Source of the DNA: a bacterium
Lineage (GTDB): Bacteria > Eisenbacteria > RBG-16-71-46 > CAIMUX01
Direction of reading: 5' to 3'
Length of the DNA: 64,000 nt
NCBI GenBank assembly: GCA_030431975.1
Contig: JAUIHP010000002.1
Location: 124,001-188,000, forward strand
Positions 34,193-43,683 of this stretch are shown piece by piece. The position numbers and the translations under genes were made by a program. A model generated the notes under the pieces. The model was not told the origin of the DNA, searched no databases, and saw only the letters and a list, made by a program, of their open reading frames with translations. Positions within the stretch are counted from its first letter, which is position 1; every line of letters begins with the position of its first letter.

Positions 34193-36004
34193 ATGTTCGC
34201 CGAGCTTCGCAACAATACGAAAATGTTGATCTGGGTCGTGGTTATCGCCTTCGTGGGCCTCATCTTCCTGGCCTGGGGCGCCGACTTCCAGCTCGGCCGT
34301 CAAGCCGGAGGGGGCGTCGCCGCCCCCGGCGAAGCCGGCAAGGTCGACGGTGAGCCCATATCCATGCTGGACTACCAGCGACTCGTGGCGACCACCGTCC
34401 AGAGTCGCTCCCAGCAGACCGGCCAGGCGCCCGACGCCCAGGCCCAGGTCGCGATTCAGGATCAGGTCTGGCAGAGCCTGGTTCAGGAAACGGCGCTGCG
34501 CAAGGAAGCCCGCAAGCGGGAAATTCAGGCGACCGACCCCGAAGTCGTCTACGCCGTCATGAACCAGCCCCCGGCCGAGCTGGCCCAACTTCCGCAGTTT
34601 CAGACGGACGGCCAGTTCGATCTGGCCAAGTACCAGGCCCTGCTCCGGAGTCCCTCCTTCGACACCATCGCACTGGAGGCCCAGTTCCGGCGCAACCTCC
34701 CCCTCGAGAAGCTACAGCAGCGCATCATGGGCACGGCCGTGGTCTCCGAGAACGAGCTTTGGAATCGCTACCGGATGCAGAACGAGAAGGTGAAGATCAG
34801 CTACGTTCTGGTTCCGTCCGGCAATTTCACGGTCAACGAGGCGGGAATCGACCAGACGGACATCGAGGCGTACTACGAAGCGCACAAGGACAACTACAAG
34901 ATCGCGCCTCAGGCCAAGATCAACTACGTCCTTTTCCCAAAGCGCCACTCGGTGACCGACTCGCTCGAGGCCTACAACCTGATCGCGGGTCTGCTCGACG
35001 ACTTCAAGTCCGACCGTTCGACGATGGAAGACATCATGGCCTACTCCGAGGCGCCCCCGACGCAGAAGGGCGGGACCACGGCCACCTTTATCTCCCCGAC
35101 CATTCTCAAGCCGCAGGTTCGGGCCGTCGTAGCCGGACTGCCGGTCGGTCAGGTCAGCGACGTCATCATCGAACCAAGCGGTTTTCACGTCGTTCGCGTC
35201 GAGGAAGAGCGTGAGGACGAGACGGCCGGCAAGCAGATCAAAATCAGCGATCTCTACGTGCCCCTTCGCGCCTCGCAGGCCTCTCTGCAGGCAGCGTTCG
35301 ATGCCGCACGCCAGTTCCGACTCGATACGGGCCCGGGTGAATTGGCCGCCAAGGCCGAGGAGAACGGCCTGACCCTGAGTTCGACCCCGCCCTTCACGCG
35401 CGGCGCCTTCATTCCGGGAGTCGGTCCTTCCGCACAGGTCATGCAGTTCTCCTTCACCGCCGACGTCGGCGACGTTTCCGTCCCGGTGGAGCGCCCGGGT
35501 GATTTTCTGATCGCCGAACTCGTGGATCGGACGGACGAGCGGATTCAGGACCTGGCCGAAGTTGCCGACCGCGTCCGCCGGGAAACGGCGACTCAGAAAC
35601 GTCTCGATCAGGCCAAAGCCGCCGCGGAAAGACTCCTCGGCCGGATTCGCGCGGGAGAAGAGATGCAGGCCGTGGCCGAGTCCGACTCGCTGGCCAGCTT
35701 CGAAACCGTCGAAGACATCACGCGGCTGGGCTTCAGCCGGGGTGTGGGCAACGATCCCGAGATCCTGGGCCCTGTCTTCGCTTCGGAAGCGGGTCTCATC
35801 GACCGGGTTCTCAGCGCCGCCCGCGGCGCCTTCATCATTCGCGTCGACGAAAAAACGCCGGCCGACCGTGCCGAGTTCGACTCCCAGAAGTCGGCTCTGC
35901 GCGAGCAGGTGGCCAGCCAGAAGCAGGGACAGGCCATCTCTTCCTGGGTTCAGGCAGTCACCGAAGGAGCCACCGTCCAGGACTACCGGACCGGTGTCTT
36001 CTAG
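34193..36004 (+). CDS. ppiD: PpiD-type periplasmic peptidyl-prolyl isomerase/foldase
   Basis: 603 aa. One N-terminal membrane helix (MLIWVVVIAFVGLIFLAWG), then a SurA-N-like chaperone region (YQRLVATTVQS..., VWQSLVQETALRKEA). A parvulin-like domain around residues 250-345 includes GGTTATFISPTI and PVGQVSDVIIEPSGFHVVRVEEER, and a second weaker parvulin-like part follows (FSFTADVGDVSVPVERPGDFLIAEL). It helps outer-membrane proteins fold after secretion. GAGGGA lies about nine bases before the ATG. The downstream glycosyltransferase start overlaps its end. Confidence 0.88.
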   Translation: MFAELRNNTKMLIWVVVIAFVGLIFLAWGADFQLGRQAGGGVAAPGEAGKVDGEPISMLDYQRLVATTVQSRSQQTGQAPDAQAQVAIQDQVWQSLVQETALRKEARKREIQATDPEVVYAVMNQPPAELAQLPQFQTDGQFDLAKYQALLRSPSFDTIALEAQFRRNLPLEKLQQRIMGTAVVSENELWNRYRMQNEKVKISYVLVPSGNFTVNEAGIDQTDIEAYYEAHKDNYKIAPQAKINYVLFPKRHSVTDSLEAYNLIAGLLDDFKSDRSTMEDIMAYSEAPPTQKGGTTATFISPTILKPQVRAVVAGLPVGQVSDVIIEPSGFHVVRVEEEREDETAGKQIKISDLYVPLRASQASLQAAFDAARQFRLDTGPGELAAKAEENGLTLSSTPPFTRGAFIPGVGPSAQVMQFSFTADVGDVSVPVERPGDFLIAELVDRTDERIQDLAEVADRVRRETATQKRLDQAKAAAERLLGRIRAGEEMQAVAESDSLASFETVEDITRLGFSRGVGNDPEILGPVFASEAGLIDRVLSAARGAFIIRVDEKTPADRAEFDSQKSALREQVASQKQGQAISSWVQAVTEGATVQDYRTGVF

Positions 36005-37313
36005 GCGCCGGGTTCCGGGCGCAATTGACGGCACCAGCCAGCCTGGGAGTTCGGAGGAGACAGGCGCCGACGGGCCGCTGACGGTGCTGCTCGTCTACGC
36101 GCAGTCCGTCTTCTGGTCCATGGGTGAGGGCAAGGGAGCGATCGCGTTCTCGAAGACCCTGGAGATCCTGCACCGACGCGGGCATGGCGTTCACGTTTTC
36201 CTGCCTTCGCCGGACGGAGAGCCGGACCGCGAAGACGAGTACCACGGAGCCCGGCTTCACTTTCGACGCGCGCCCGGACGAATGATCCCGCGCGCGCGAC
36301 TTCCCCTTCCCCACCGACTCTGGGAACGCTACTCCGTATGGCGTCGCTACCAGAACTGGGCCAAGGAGGAGGGCGCACGCCTGGCCAAGGAGTTGAAGCC
36401 GGACCTCTTCATCGCCCTCGGTGACTTCGAGGCTCCGGTCGCGAGCGCCCTGGCGCAGCAGTTCGACAAACCCAACGTCACGCGCTTCTACGGAGACTGG
36501 CTGCCCAACCGCAAGAACGCGAAGTTCTACGCCAACTTTCCGACCATTGCCGGATACCGAGCCCCCGCCACGGCCTACCTGGTGACGAATGACGGATCGC
36601 AGGGAGACGTTTCCGCGCGGCTCCTCGGCGTACCGCAGGACCGGTTCTATTTCCTTCGGAACGGGCTCGACTTCGAACGCTTCCAGCCCGGCCCGCCCGA
36701 GCGCAACGTGCGCGCGGAACTCGGTCTCGGTCCGAATCAGCCGATGGTCATGACCGCGACCCGCCTCTCGCAGGAAAAGAAACTCGAACGGGTCATCGAT
36801 GCGTTTCCGCAGGTTCTCTCCCGCATTCCCGAAGCCACCCTCGTCATGGTCGGCGACGGAGAGGACCGCCCACACTTGGAGGAGCAGGCCCGGGCCCTCG
36901 ACCTGACTGACCGCGTTCTATTTCCCGGCGCAGTCACACAGGACGCCATCGCCGACTACTGCCGCAGCTCCCAACTCCTCGTTTCCATTTTGGATCGAAC
37001 GAATGCGAGCAACCCGGTCTTTGAAGCCATGGCCTGCGGGCTTCCGGTCCTCGCTCTCGACACCGGTTCGACGAGCGAAGTCGTCGAGGACGGGGAAAGC
37101 GGTTGGCTTCTCTCCCCCGAGCGGATGCACGAACTGCCCTCGCGGATTGCCGACCTTCTGGAAACACCGAGCGAGCTTCGAAGAGTCGGACACCAGGCTG
37201 CACGCCGTATCCGGGAGTTGCTGGTCACCAGAGAAGAGCGGCTCGACTTCGAGCTTCGGCTTTACGAAGCGGCGGGCCGACGGCAGCCCTTGCCAAAGTG
37301 GACGCGTACCTGA
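35994..37313 (+). CDS. GT4-family glycosyltransferase
   Basis: About 439 aa, GT-B fold. The N-terminal half starts VLLVYAQSVFWSMGEGKGA (donor-side loop). The C-terminal half has LSQEKKLERVIDAFPQV, LVMVGDGEDRPHLEEQ and the nucleotide-sugar motif VFEAMACGLPVLALDTGSTSEVVED (E-x7-E). It transfers a sugar during surface polysaccharide or lipid-linked glycan synthesis; donor unknown. The GTG at 35994 overlaps the ppiD end by 11 bases and has AGGA 11 bases upstream. A GTG at 36084 is a plausible alternative. It ends in a TGATG overlap with the next gene. Confidence 0.85.
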   Translation: MSSRRRVPGAIDGTSQPGSSEETGADGPLTVLLVYAQSVFWSMGEGKGAIAFSKTLEILHRRGHGVHVFLPSPDGEPDREDEYHGARLHFRRAPGRMIPRARLPLPHRLWERYSVWRRYQNWAKEEGARLAKELKPDLFIALGDFEAPVASALAQQFDKPNVTRFYGDWLPNRKNAKFYANFPTIAGYRAPATAYLVTNDGSQGDVSARLLGVPQDRFYFLRNGLDFERFQPGPPERNVRAELGLGPNQPMVMTATRLSQEKKLERVIDAFPQVLSRIPEATLVMVGDGEDRPHLEEQARALDLTDRVLFPGAVTQDAIADYCRSSQLLVSILDRTNASNPVFEAMACGLPVLALDTGSTSEVVEDGESGWLLSPERMHELPSRIADLLETPSELRRVGHQAARRIRELLVTREERLDFELRLYEAAGRRQPLPKWTRT

Positions 37314-38344
37314 TGGCTTCGAACTGGAAAACGCTGCACGACACGAAAGAACTCCAGGAGTCGGGCAGCGACGGTTCCCGGTTGTGGGCCCGGATCCTCG
37401 ACGCGCATCCGGAGGAAGCCACGATTTTTCACACCCGGGAATGGGGCCGTCACGTCGCTTCGGCCTTCCCCCAACTCGAGGACCGTTCCTTCCTGTTCGA
37501 AGTCCAGTCCTCGTCCGGTGTTTCTCAGCACGTCCTTCCGCTGTTCGCATGGGTTCGTGCCCGTGGGTTACTGACCACGGAACAGTCCTCGTTTCCGTTT
37601 CAGTACGGCGGGCCGATTCCTGCAGTGGACGCCGCCGGAGATCCGGTTCTTCCGCGGGTGCTGGAACGATTGGGACAAAGACAGGCTTCGTTTCGAATTG
37701 CCGGGAACCCCTTTGGGACTGTCGCAGCAACGAACGGCACCCTTCCCAACGGCTGGACGGTGTCCGAGGACTACACCCACCTGCGAAGCCTTCCGGAAAC
37801 GGACAGCGCCTTCTGGGACGACGAGCTGAAACCCGGCCGTCGCAACGACGTCCGCCGAATGACGAAGAAGGGACTCCTCCTCGAGGACGGAAAGCCGGAG
37901 GACGTACCGGATCTCTACCGGCTGTACCTCGAGTCCTTCGACCGTTGGGGCGGCCGCCCCGCCTTCGTTCATCCGGAGGCGTACTACGGAAGACTCGGGG
38001 AGCTACCGAAAGGCTGGACCCGGTTTACCGTTGCCCGATGGGAAGGCCGCACGATCGGGGGTGTCATGGCTCTTCGCTACGCCGGGAAGGTCCACTACCT
38101 GGCCGGATACATCGACGCCGAGTTCCGAAACCTCCGGGCCAACGTCCTGCTTCAGATCGACAGCATCCGTCACTCCATTGCGGGGGGTTACCGCATCTAC
38201 GACTTCCTCCCGAGCGGAGGCAACCCGCCCGTGGAGGCGTTCAAGGAAGGATTCGGCGGGGCCCGCATCCCCTTCCCCGTTCACGAAAAGTCGTCCTTGG
38301 CCCACCAGGTCGTGCACTCTCTTCGCCGTGGACGCGGGCGTTGA
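37313..38344 (+). CDS. FemAB/GNAT-like acyltransferase of the glycan cluster
   Basis: 343 aa. The FemAB-like (Acetyltransf_6) pattern is visible: TIFHTREWGRHVASAFPQ near the N-terminus, FWDDELKPGRRNDVRRMTKKGL in the middle, the acceptor helix VPDLYRLYLESFDRWGG, and a GNAT core with GGVMALRYAGKVHYLAGYIDAEFRNLRANVLLQ. Such proteins transfer amino-acyl or acyl groups and are common in exopolysaccharide and exosortase loci. The start overlaps the glycosyltransferase stop (TGATG). Acyl donor and acceptor are unknown. Confidence 0.8.
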   Translation: MASNWKTLHDTKELQESGSDGSRLWARILDAHPEEATIFHTREWGRHVASAFPQLEDRSFLFEVQSSSGVSQHVLPLFAWVRARGLLTTEQSSFPFQYGGPIPAVDAAGDPVLPRVLERLGQRQASFRIAGNPFGTVAATNGTLPNGWTVSEDYTHLRSLPETDSAFWDDELKPGRRNDVRRMTKKGLLLEDGKPEDVPDLYRLYLESFDRWGGRPAFVHPEAYYGRLGELPKGWTRFTVARWEGRTIGGVMALRYAGKVHYLAGYIDAEFRNLRANVLLQIDSIRHSIAGGYRIYDFLPSGGNPPVEAFKEGFGGARIPFPVHEKSSLAHQVVHSLRRGRGR

Positions 38345-38462
38345 TCGATCGTCGTCTTCGACTCTGGTAAAATCATCTGAAGCCCAAGAAGCAGCCGGCG
38401 GAGCACGGAAACAAATCCCAAAGGGACTCTTGCCGCAATCGGCCACACGAAAGGAACCACGC

Positions 38463-39671
38463 TTGACGGATCGATCACGTGAGCCTCTGGCGATCGACGG
38501 GGGCTCTCCCATCCGGGACGACTACCTCATCTTCGGTTCTCCTGACCTGCGCGAGCCGGAGATTGCCGAAGTGACGGACGTCCTCCGGAGTGGTTGGATC
38601 GGAACCGGGCCCCGGGTCCATCGGTTCGAATCGGACTTCGCCTCCTACGTCGGCGCGCCGCACGCGGTCGCACTCGGTTCGTGTACAGCCGGGCTTCACC
38701 TCTCTCTTATCGCTCTCGGCGTCCGGCCCGGGGACGAGGTCATCGTTCCGAGCATGACCTTCGCCGCCACGGCAAACTCCGTCTGCCACGTCGGCGCCAC
38801 GCCGGTTCTCGTCGACTGCGACCGCGACACGCACAACATCGATCCGGAAGCGGTCCGCGCCGCCATCACAGAACGGACCAAGGTCATCGTTCCCGTTCAC
38901 TTCGCGGGCCGCGCGGCAGAGATGGATGCGTTGCTCGCCCTCGCGAAGGAACACGATCTACGCATTCTCGAGGACGCCGCCCATGCAACGGAGACGATCT
39001 ATCGCGGGCGAAAGGTCGGGACGATCGGCGACTGCACGGCCTTCAGTTTCTACGTGACCAAGAACGTCGTCACCGGCGAGGGCGGAATGGTGACGACGGA
39101 GGACGAGGAGGTCGCGGCGTGGATCAAGGTGGCCGGACTTCACGGAATGAGCAAGGACGCCTGGAAGCGCTACTCCGACGACGGTTTCCGTCACTATCAG
39201 ATCGGATTTCCGGGATTCAAATACAACATGACCGACATCCAGGCCGCGCTCGGGATTCATCAACTGGCCCGGGTCGAGGAGTGTTGGAAGAAGCGAGAGC
39301 AACTGTGGAAGACCTACATGGAGGCCTTCCGTGACCTCCCGGTGTTCCTACCGGCCCCGGTCCCGACCGGCGACAAGCATGCCTACCACTTGTTCATCCT
39401 CGTTCTCGACACGGATCGACTTCGCATGAGCCGTGACGAGGTCCAGCAGGCACTGCACCGGGAGAACATCGGAACCGGAATCCACTACCGGGGAGTTCAT
39501 CTCCATCCCTACTACGCCGAACGTTTCGGATATGAGCCGGAGTCGATTCCAAACACCCACTACATCAGTGAGCGCACGATCAGCCTTCCCTTTTCCTCGA
39601 AGCTGGCTGAAAGCGATGTTCGGGACGTCGTCGACGGCGTTCGCAAGGTCCTGCTCGCCGCAGAAAAGTAG
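38463..39671 (+). CDS. DegT/DnrJ/EryC1/StrS-family aminotransferase
   Basis: 402 aa. PLP-enzyme motifs: ALGSCTAGLHLSLIALGV and GDEVIVPSMTFAATANSV, the cofactor segment ILEDAAHATE, the Schiff-base lysine in FSFYVTKNVVTGEGGM, and GFKYNMTDIQAALG. It probably makes an amino-sugar for the glycan built by its neighbours. The TTG at 38463 has AAGGA eight bases upstream and gives the usual length. It is related to, but not a duplicate of, the partial gene at the left edge. Confidence 0.93.
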   Translation: MTDRSREPLAIDGGSPIRDDYLIFGSPDLREPEIAEVTDVLRSGWIGTGPRVHRFESDFASYVGAPHAVALGSCTAGLHLSLIALGVRPGDEVIVPSMTFAATANSVCHVGATPVLVDCDRDTHNIDPEAVRAAITERTKVIVPVHFAGRAAEMDALLALAKEHDLRILEDAAHATETIYRGRKVGTIGDCTAFSFYVTKNVVTGEGGMVTTEDEEVAAWIKVAGLHGMSKDAWKRYSDDGFRHYQIGFPGFKYNMTDIQAALGIHQLARVEECWKKREQLWKTYMEAFRDLPVFLPAPVPTGDKHAYHLFILVLDTDRLRMSRDEVQQALHRENIGTGIHYRGVHLHPYYAERFGYEPESIPNTHYISERTISLPFSSKLAESDVRDVVDGVRKVLLAAEK

Positions 39672-39679
39672 GAACGACC

Positions 39680-41014
39680 GTGAGCCTCGGAACTGAAAAC
39701 TGGCGCGGACGAACGGCCCCCGACTCCCTGGGCCGCGTGGTCCTCGTCATCGGCTTTCTCATTCACGTGGCTCTGTTCTCGAGTTTGATCACCGGATGGG
39801 CCGACCGTTTCTTTCTGGAGGCAGAGACCGCATACGGTCAGGCCGCCGACTACTTCGGAATCCATCAAGCTGGCCAGAACCTCCGTGACGGAAACTCCAT
39901 CTACGATTCGCACCACTTTCAAGGCGAAGCAGACCTCGTCGTTCCGTACTTCTACTTCTATCGCTACCTTCCGCCCACGGCCTATCTCTCCGCTGCCTAC
40001 GGCGCCGCCTTTTCCCCCTGGACGGGCTATTGGGTCTGGGTGGTCATCAACGAGATCGTTCTGCTTCTGTTTCTCGCGTCCGTCGCGAGGTACCCCGGCC
40101 TTCCCTCCTCGACACGCAATCTGCTCATCGGCGTCCTCCTCGGCTTCACTCCCTTCTACCTCGAGCAGTGGATGGGACAGTACTCCGTGGTCATGACGCT
40201 CTTTCTGTGGCTGGCCTTCCGCGATGTGCTGCTGCGGCCGGAGGCCTACGCCGTCGGTGCGGACAAGGTTCGAAGTGTGGGCCGGTGGTTCACGAACGGC
40301 GGCTTCTGGGGATGGACCGGTTCTCTCGTGCTGAAGTCGTTTTCCGCCCTCTACGCGCTTCCGATGATTCGGCGCGGCCACTGGAAGCCGGTTCTTCTGA
40401 GCTTCGGCCTGGTCGCCGTCGTCTGCGGACTTCACTTTGCGCTGCATCCGGCCGAGCTAAAAGAATTCCTGCGCCTGAACCTGCGACCGACCCCGCCGCA
40501 GATCAGTCCCGTTCGTTACGGACCGATCGCCGTCGTGCATCTACTCGTGATCAAAGCTCTCGGCGAGAACGCACACCAACCCGTAGACTTGATCCTCAAG
40601 TCTTCGCCGCTCTTTCATATCCCGATCTACATCTGGGTACTTGGCGTGGGGCTGCTTACCGCGTGGGTCACCTGGACGCACGCGCGTCGCGTTCCGCTCG
40701 AGCGCTTCTTCGCGCTTTGGTCCGTCGCGTTCTTCCTCGTCTTCAAGGACGTCTGGGAGAACCATCACTTCATGCTCATCCCGGCCATTCTGGCGGGGAT
40801 CCTGACTTCCCGTTCGATCTGGCCCTGGCTCATCCTCGTCTGGTTGGCTCTGCCGTCACTGAACTTCGTCGACCCGCAGTTCTTCGCGCAGGTCCCGATG
40901 GACACCTGGCCACCGTACTGGTGGCTGCTGCACCACGTGTTCTATGCGATCCCCGTCCTCATCTTCTACGGCTGGTGCGTGTGGTGGTGTCGACAGGACG
41001 AGCCGGAGTATTGA
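39680..41014 (+). CDS. GT87-like (DUF2029) multi-pass mannosyltransferase-type protein
   Basis: 444 aa with about ten membrane helices. It begins with VVLVIGFLIHVALFSSLITG and has a first periplasmic loop with DYFGIHQAGQNLRDGNSIYD. This is the DUF2029/GT87 pattern in which an early Asp helps sugar transfer from polyprenyl-phosphate. Later helices include FFLVFKDVWENHHFMLIPAI and WPPYWWLLHHVFY. The GTG has TAGGA six bases upstream. It is the last plus-strand gene of the glycan cluster, eight bases after the aminotransferase. Confidence 0.75.
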   Translation: MSLGTENWRGRTAPDSLGRVVLVIGFLIHVALFSSLITGWADRFFLEAETAYGQAADYFGIHQAGQNLRDGNSIYDSHHFQGEADLVVPYFYFYRYLPPTAYLSAAYGAAFSPWTGYWVWVVINEIVLLLFLASVARYPGLPSSTRNLLIGVLLGFTPFYLEQWMGQYSVVMTLFLWLAFRDVLLRPEAYAVGADKVRSVGRWFTNGGFWGWTGSLVLKSFSALYALPMIRRGHWKPVLLSFGLVAVVCGLHFALHPAELKEFLRLNLRPTPPQISPVRYGPIAVVHLLVIKALGENAHQPVDLILKSSPLFHIPIYIWVLGVGLLTAWVTWTHARRVPLERFFALWSVAFFLVFKDVWENHHFMLIPAILAGILTSRSIWPWLILVWLALPSLNFVDPQFFAQVPMDTWPPYWWLLHHVFYAIPVLIFYGWCVWWCRQDEPEY

Positions 41015-41027
41015 GCGAGTCGCGAGG

Positions 41028-41969
41028 TCAGCCGCGGCGTGCGCCTACAGCCAGAATTCGGTCTCCCCATCGGTTGAGGAGCCGGCTCGTCGTGTGGGCT
41101 GCAAGTTGGAGTGCGACCTTCCCTGCGTTCTCCACTGGACTCCCGCGCAGTCCCATCTTGGATATTGGAACGGCCCCGACTCGGACGGTGCGGACATCGA
41201 AGCCGGCGGCCTCCATGGTCTTCTTCAATGTGGCCGGAACAAACTCCATCAGGTGGTAGGGCGGGATTCGTAGGCACTTTTCCCTGCCCAAGGTCGCGTA
41301 GGCCTGCAGGCCCAGACGAGCAGACCACAGACTCATCGTGGATGGAACTGCGACAGCGATCGCTCCCCCGGGGCGTAACCACGAGTGAATGACCCTTAGG
41401 GATTCGACCGGTTCCGGAAGGTGTTCCAAGACATCTCCGAGAAAAACGGCGTCGGCCGTCCCCTGCGGAAACTCCTCCTGGCGAATCGCTCCCTGGCTGA
41501 CATCGAGACCCAGTTCAGTCCGAGCGAACTGAACAGCGTACTCGGACAGTTCCAAACCGCGCACCGACCACCCTAACTCTTGCATCTCTTTGAGCAGGAA
41601 TCCCGGACCACAGCCCACTTCGAGCAGAAGACCACGGTCGGGACGGACATCTCGGAGCGTTTCGTCCAATCGACGCGCCCCGTCTGTCCGCAGTCCTTCC
41701 CCCTCTTGGGCCATGGCCATGTACGACTTCGGACCGTGTGCCCCGTAGTCGGACTCGGAGGAGTTGAAGTACTCCTCGCTGTACATCTCCACAATCTCCC
41801 GGTCCGAAGGACGAGGAGAAACGAAGGTCAGACCACATTGGTCGCACCGGACGCCGTAGAGTTTCCGACCCTTGAAAGCGTAATAAAACGGAAGTCTTCG
41901 GTGGTCGAGGGACTGGCAGAGCGGGCAAGGATGGGCCCGTGGTCGGGTTTGTTCGGCAACTTCTGACAT
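41028..41969 (-). CDS. SAM-dependent methyltransferase with N-terminal zinc ribbon
   Basis: 313 aa. A Cys4 knuckle CPLCQSL...VRCDQCGLTFVSPRP, typical of methyltransferases in glycan clusters, is followed by a class I Rossmann fold: LLLEVGCGPGFLLKEM (SAM-binding), VRGLELSEYAVQFAR, and ADAVFLGDVLEHLPEP. It is convergent with the GT87-like gene 13 bases away. It may methylate a sugar of the same glycan; the substrate is not visible. Confidence 0.87.
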   Translation of the reverse strand: MSEVAEQTRPRAHPCPLCQSLDHRRLPFYYAFKGRKLYGVRCDQCGLTFVSPRPSDREIVEMYSEEYFNSSESDYGAHGPKSYMAMAQEGEGLRTDGARRLDETLRDVRPDRGLLLEVGCGPGFLLKEMQELGWSVRGLELSEYAVQFARTELGLDVSQGAIRQEEFPQGTADAVFLGDVLEHLPEPVESLRVIHSWLRPGGAIAVAVPSTMSLWSARLGLQAYATLGREKCLRIPPYHLMEFVPATLKKTMEAAGFDVRTVRVGAVPISKMGLRGSPVENAGKVALQLAAHTTSRLLNRWGDRILAVGARRG

Positions 41970-42010
41970 GACGAAAGACGCTACGGCATCTCTCGCGATC
42001 TTTCAAGAAA

Positions 42011-42045
42011 GAGCCACCGTGCAGGAGTAGCCCGCGCGGTGGCTC
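42011..42045 (-). terminator. Rho-independent terminator after the beta-helix gene
   Basis: A perfect 9-bp stem (GAGCCACCG with CGGTGGCTC) with a 17-base loop. On the minus strand it is followed by TTTCTTG, and it lies 39 bases past the stop of the beta-helix gene. Confidence 0.75.
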
Positions 42046-42083
42046 TAGGAGTTTCCGGCTGCATTCAGCAGCTGCACGAGCCG

Positions 42084-43616
42084 CTATCGAATCACGAGTT
42101 TCTTCGATGAACTCCCCGCAGGAGAGCTGATACGGACGGCGTAAACGCCGTTCGGCAGCCTCGGGTCCTGGAACTCCGAGACATGCTGTCCCGATTCGTA
42201 CCAGGCGCGTCCCAGGTCAAACCTTCGACCATCAATAGCGAAAGCTGTGAAGTCGACGAAGCCCGGAGTCGCGATCTCGAACGACAGAGTGAAGGCATCG
42301 CTGGCGGGGTTCGGAGCAATCGAACCCAACCGTAGCAAGGCAGTTTGGGCAACCTCGGGTCCGGTCACATCCGCCGCCGTACACCCAACGTCGAAAGCCC
42401 CGATCCGACCGCATGTTTCATCATCCGGATGATTCCCCGGGAGGCAGGGCGAGCTGTCCAATAGTGAGTAGTCATCGGACTCGGCCGCACAGAAGAGAGG
42501 GTCGTCGACAAAGTTTCCGTCGGCCCCAACGGGGCTCAAGCAGCCATCCGTCACACCGAACGGGTTGTCCCAGAACGTGGAGCATTCCACATTCACCTGT
42601 CCCGCACAGTAAATGGCCGGACTCGAAGGAGAACCAACGACGATGCACTTCTCCAACTCGATAGACGAATAGGACGAAGCGGCATCACCAAACCGGTCTG
42701 CCCAGTTGCCCACGAGTGTCGAGTTCTGAACCCTCGCGCTTCCGCCGTCAATGACGTGAATGGCACCGCCATCGAGGGCTGCGGAGTTGCGGACGAACAG
42801 GCACTCATTCGCAATGAGGTCTGCTTCGTGAACACGGATGGCACCACCATGTCTTCCTGTTGCACGGTTGTCGATAAAGACAGACCGGACAACAGTAAAG
42901 TCGGCTCCGAACCCGCCGGCATTGATGGCAGCACCCGCGCGACTTGAGTTACCGATGAATGAACAATCTTGGATTACGCTTCCGAGCGCCAGATGGAGAA
43001 CTCCGTCGCCCGTCCCAGCCCGGTTGTTTTCGAAGTGAGACCGGAACAACTTGACGCCGCTCGATGCACCTGCGATCGCGCCTCCGTAGCGTTCGGCTTC
43101 GTTCCCGATGAATTCACAGTCTTCAACAACGATCACGCCCGACTCGAGGTAGATAGCCGCCGCGTAGTTCGCCCAGTTGTCGATGAACCGGCAGTCCCGG
43201 ATGGTTGGCGTCGTGTTGAGAAGATAGATCGCGCCTCCTCGGCGGTCACCCGCGACGTCGTACCCCGTCCCGTTGCGGATGGTGAACCCCGCGAGAACAG
43301 TAGCCAAACCCTGCCCATCCTGGAGCACAAACCCGGTACCGTCCGTCGGTTCAATAATTGTCACATCCGGCCCGTTCTCAGATTCGATCGTCAGCTGCTT
43401 GTCCAAGAGGTCGACGGTTTCGTCGTAGATTCCGGGAGCGACGAAAATCGTCGATCCGGTCTCGACGTCGTCCACGGCCGCTTGGATCGTGAGATAGTCC
43501 CCAGTTCCGTCCGGCGCGACTCGGACGATCACGGCAGCGAAGCCGTCATCACCAAAAACCAAAACACCAACAGCAAGAAGTGGAAGAAGCCGTTTCGCGC
43601 ACGAGGGGAGCCACAT
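42084..43616 (-). CDS. Secreted parallel beta-helix protein with C-terminal sorting-type domain
   Basis: 510 aa. Signal peptide, then DGTGDYLTIQAAVDDVETGSTIFV as in pectate-lyase/NosD-like beta-helices, and repeated coils of the kind VVEDCEFIGNEAERYGGAI. The last 80 residues (LGSIAPNPASDAFTLSFEI ... LPNGVYAVRI ... SKKLVIR) match FlgD-like/type IX secretion C-terminal sorting domains. It probably binds or cleaves polysaccharide at the surface. No catalytic residues can be named. GGAGG stands six bases before the ATG. It is divergent from the kinase gene. Confidence 0.8.
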   Translation of the reverse strand: MWLPSCAKRLLPLLAVGVLVFGDDGFAAVIVRVAPDGTGDYLTIQAAVDDVETGSTIFVAPGIYDETVDLLDKQLTIESENGPDVTIIEPTDGTGFVLQDGQGLATVLAGFTIRNGTGYDVAGDRRGGAIYLLNTTPTIRDCRFIDNWANYAAAIYLESGVIVVEDCEFIGNEAERYGGAIAGASSGVKLFRSHFENNRAGTGDGVLHLALGSVIQDCSFIGNSSRAGAAINAGGFGADFTVVRSVFIDNRATGRHGGAIRVHEADLIANECLFVRNSAALDGGAIHVIDGGSARVQNSTLVGNWADRFGDAASSYSSIELEKCIVVGSPSSPAIYCAGQVNVECSTFWDNPFGVTDGCLSPVGADGNFVDDPLFCAAESDDYSLLDSSPCLPGNHPDDETCGRIGAFDVGCTAADVTGPEVAQTALLRLGSIAPNPASDAFTLSFEIATPGFVDFTAFAIDGRRFDLGRAWYESGQHVSEFQDPRLPNGVYAVRISSPAGSSSKKLVIR

Positions 43617-43635
43617 GGAAAACCTCCGATCGTAG

Positions 43636-43658
43636 TCCGCAACCCCAACGGTTGCGGA
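43636..43658. promoter_or_regulatory. Perfect 9-bp inverted repeat upstream of the beta-helix gene
   Basis: TCCGCAACC and GGTTGCGGA separated by five bases, about 20 bases before the beta-helix start. It could be an operator or an RNA hairpin in that gene's leader. Confidence 0.45.
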
Positions 43659-43683
43659 ACTAGAAGAGTCCGCGTCGGAGTCC

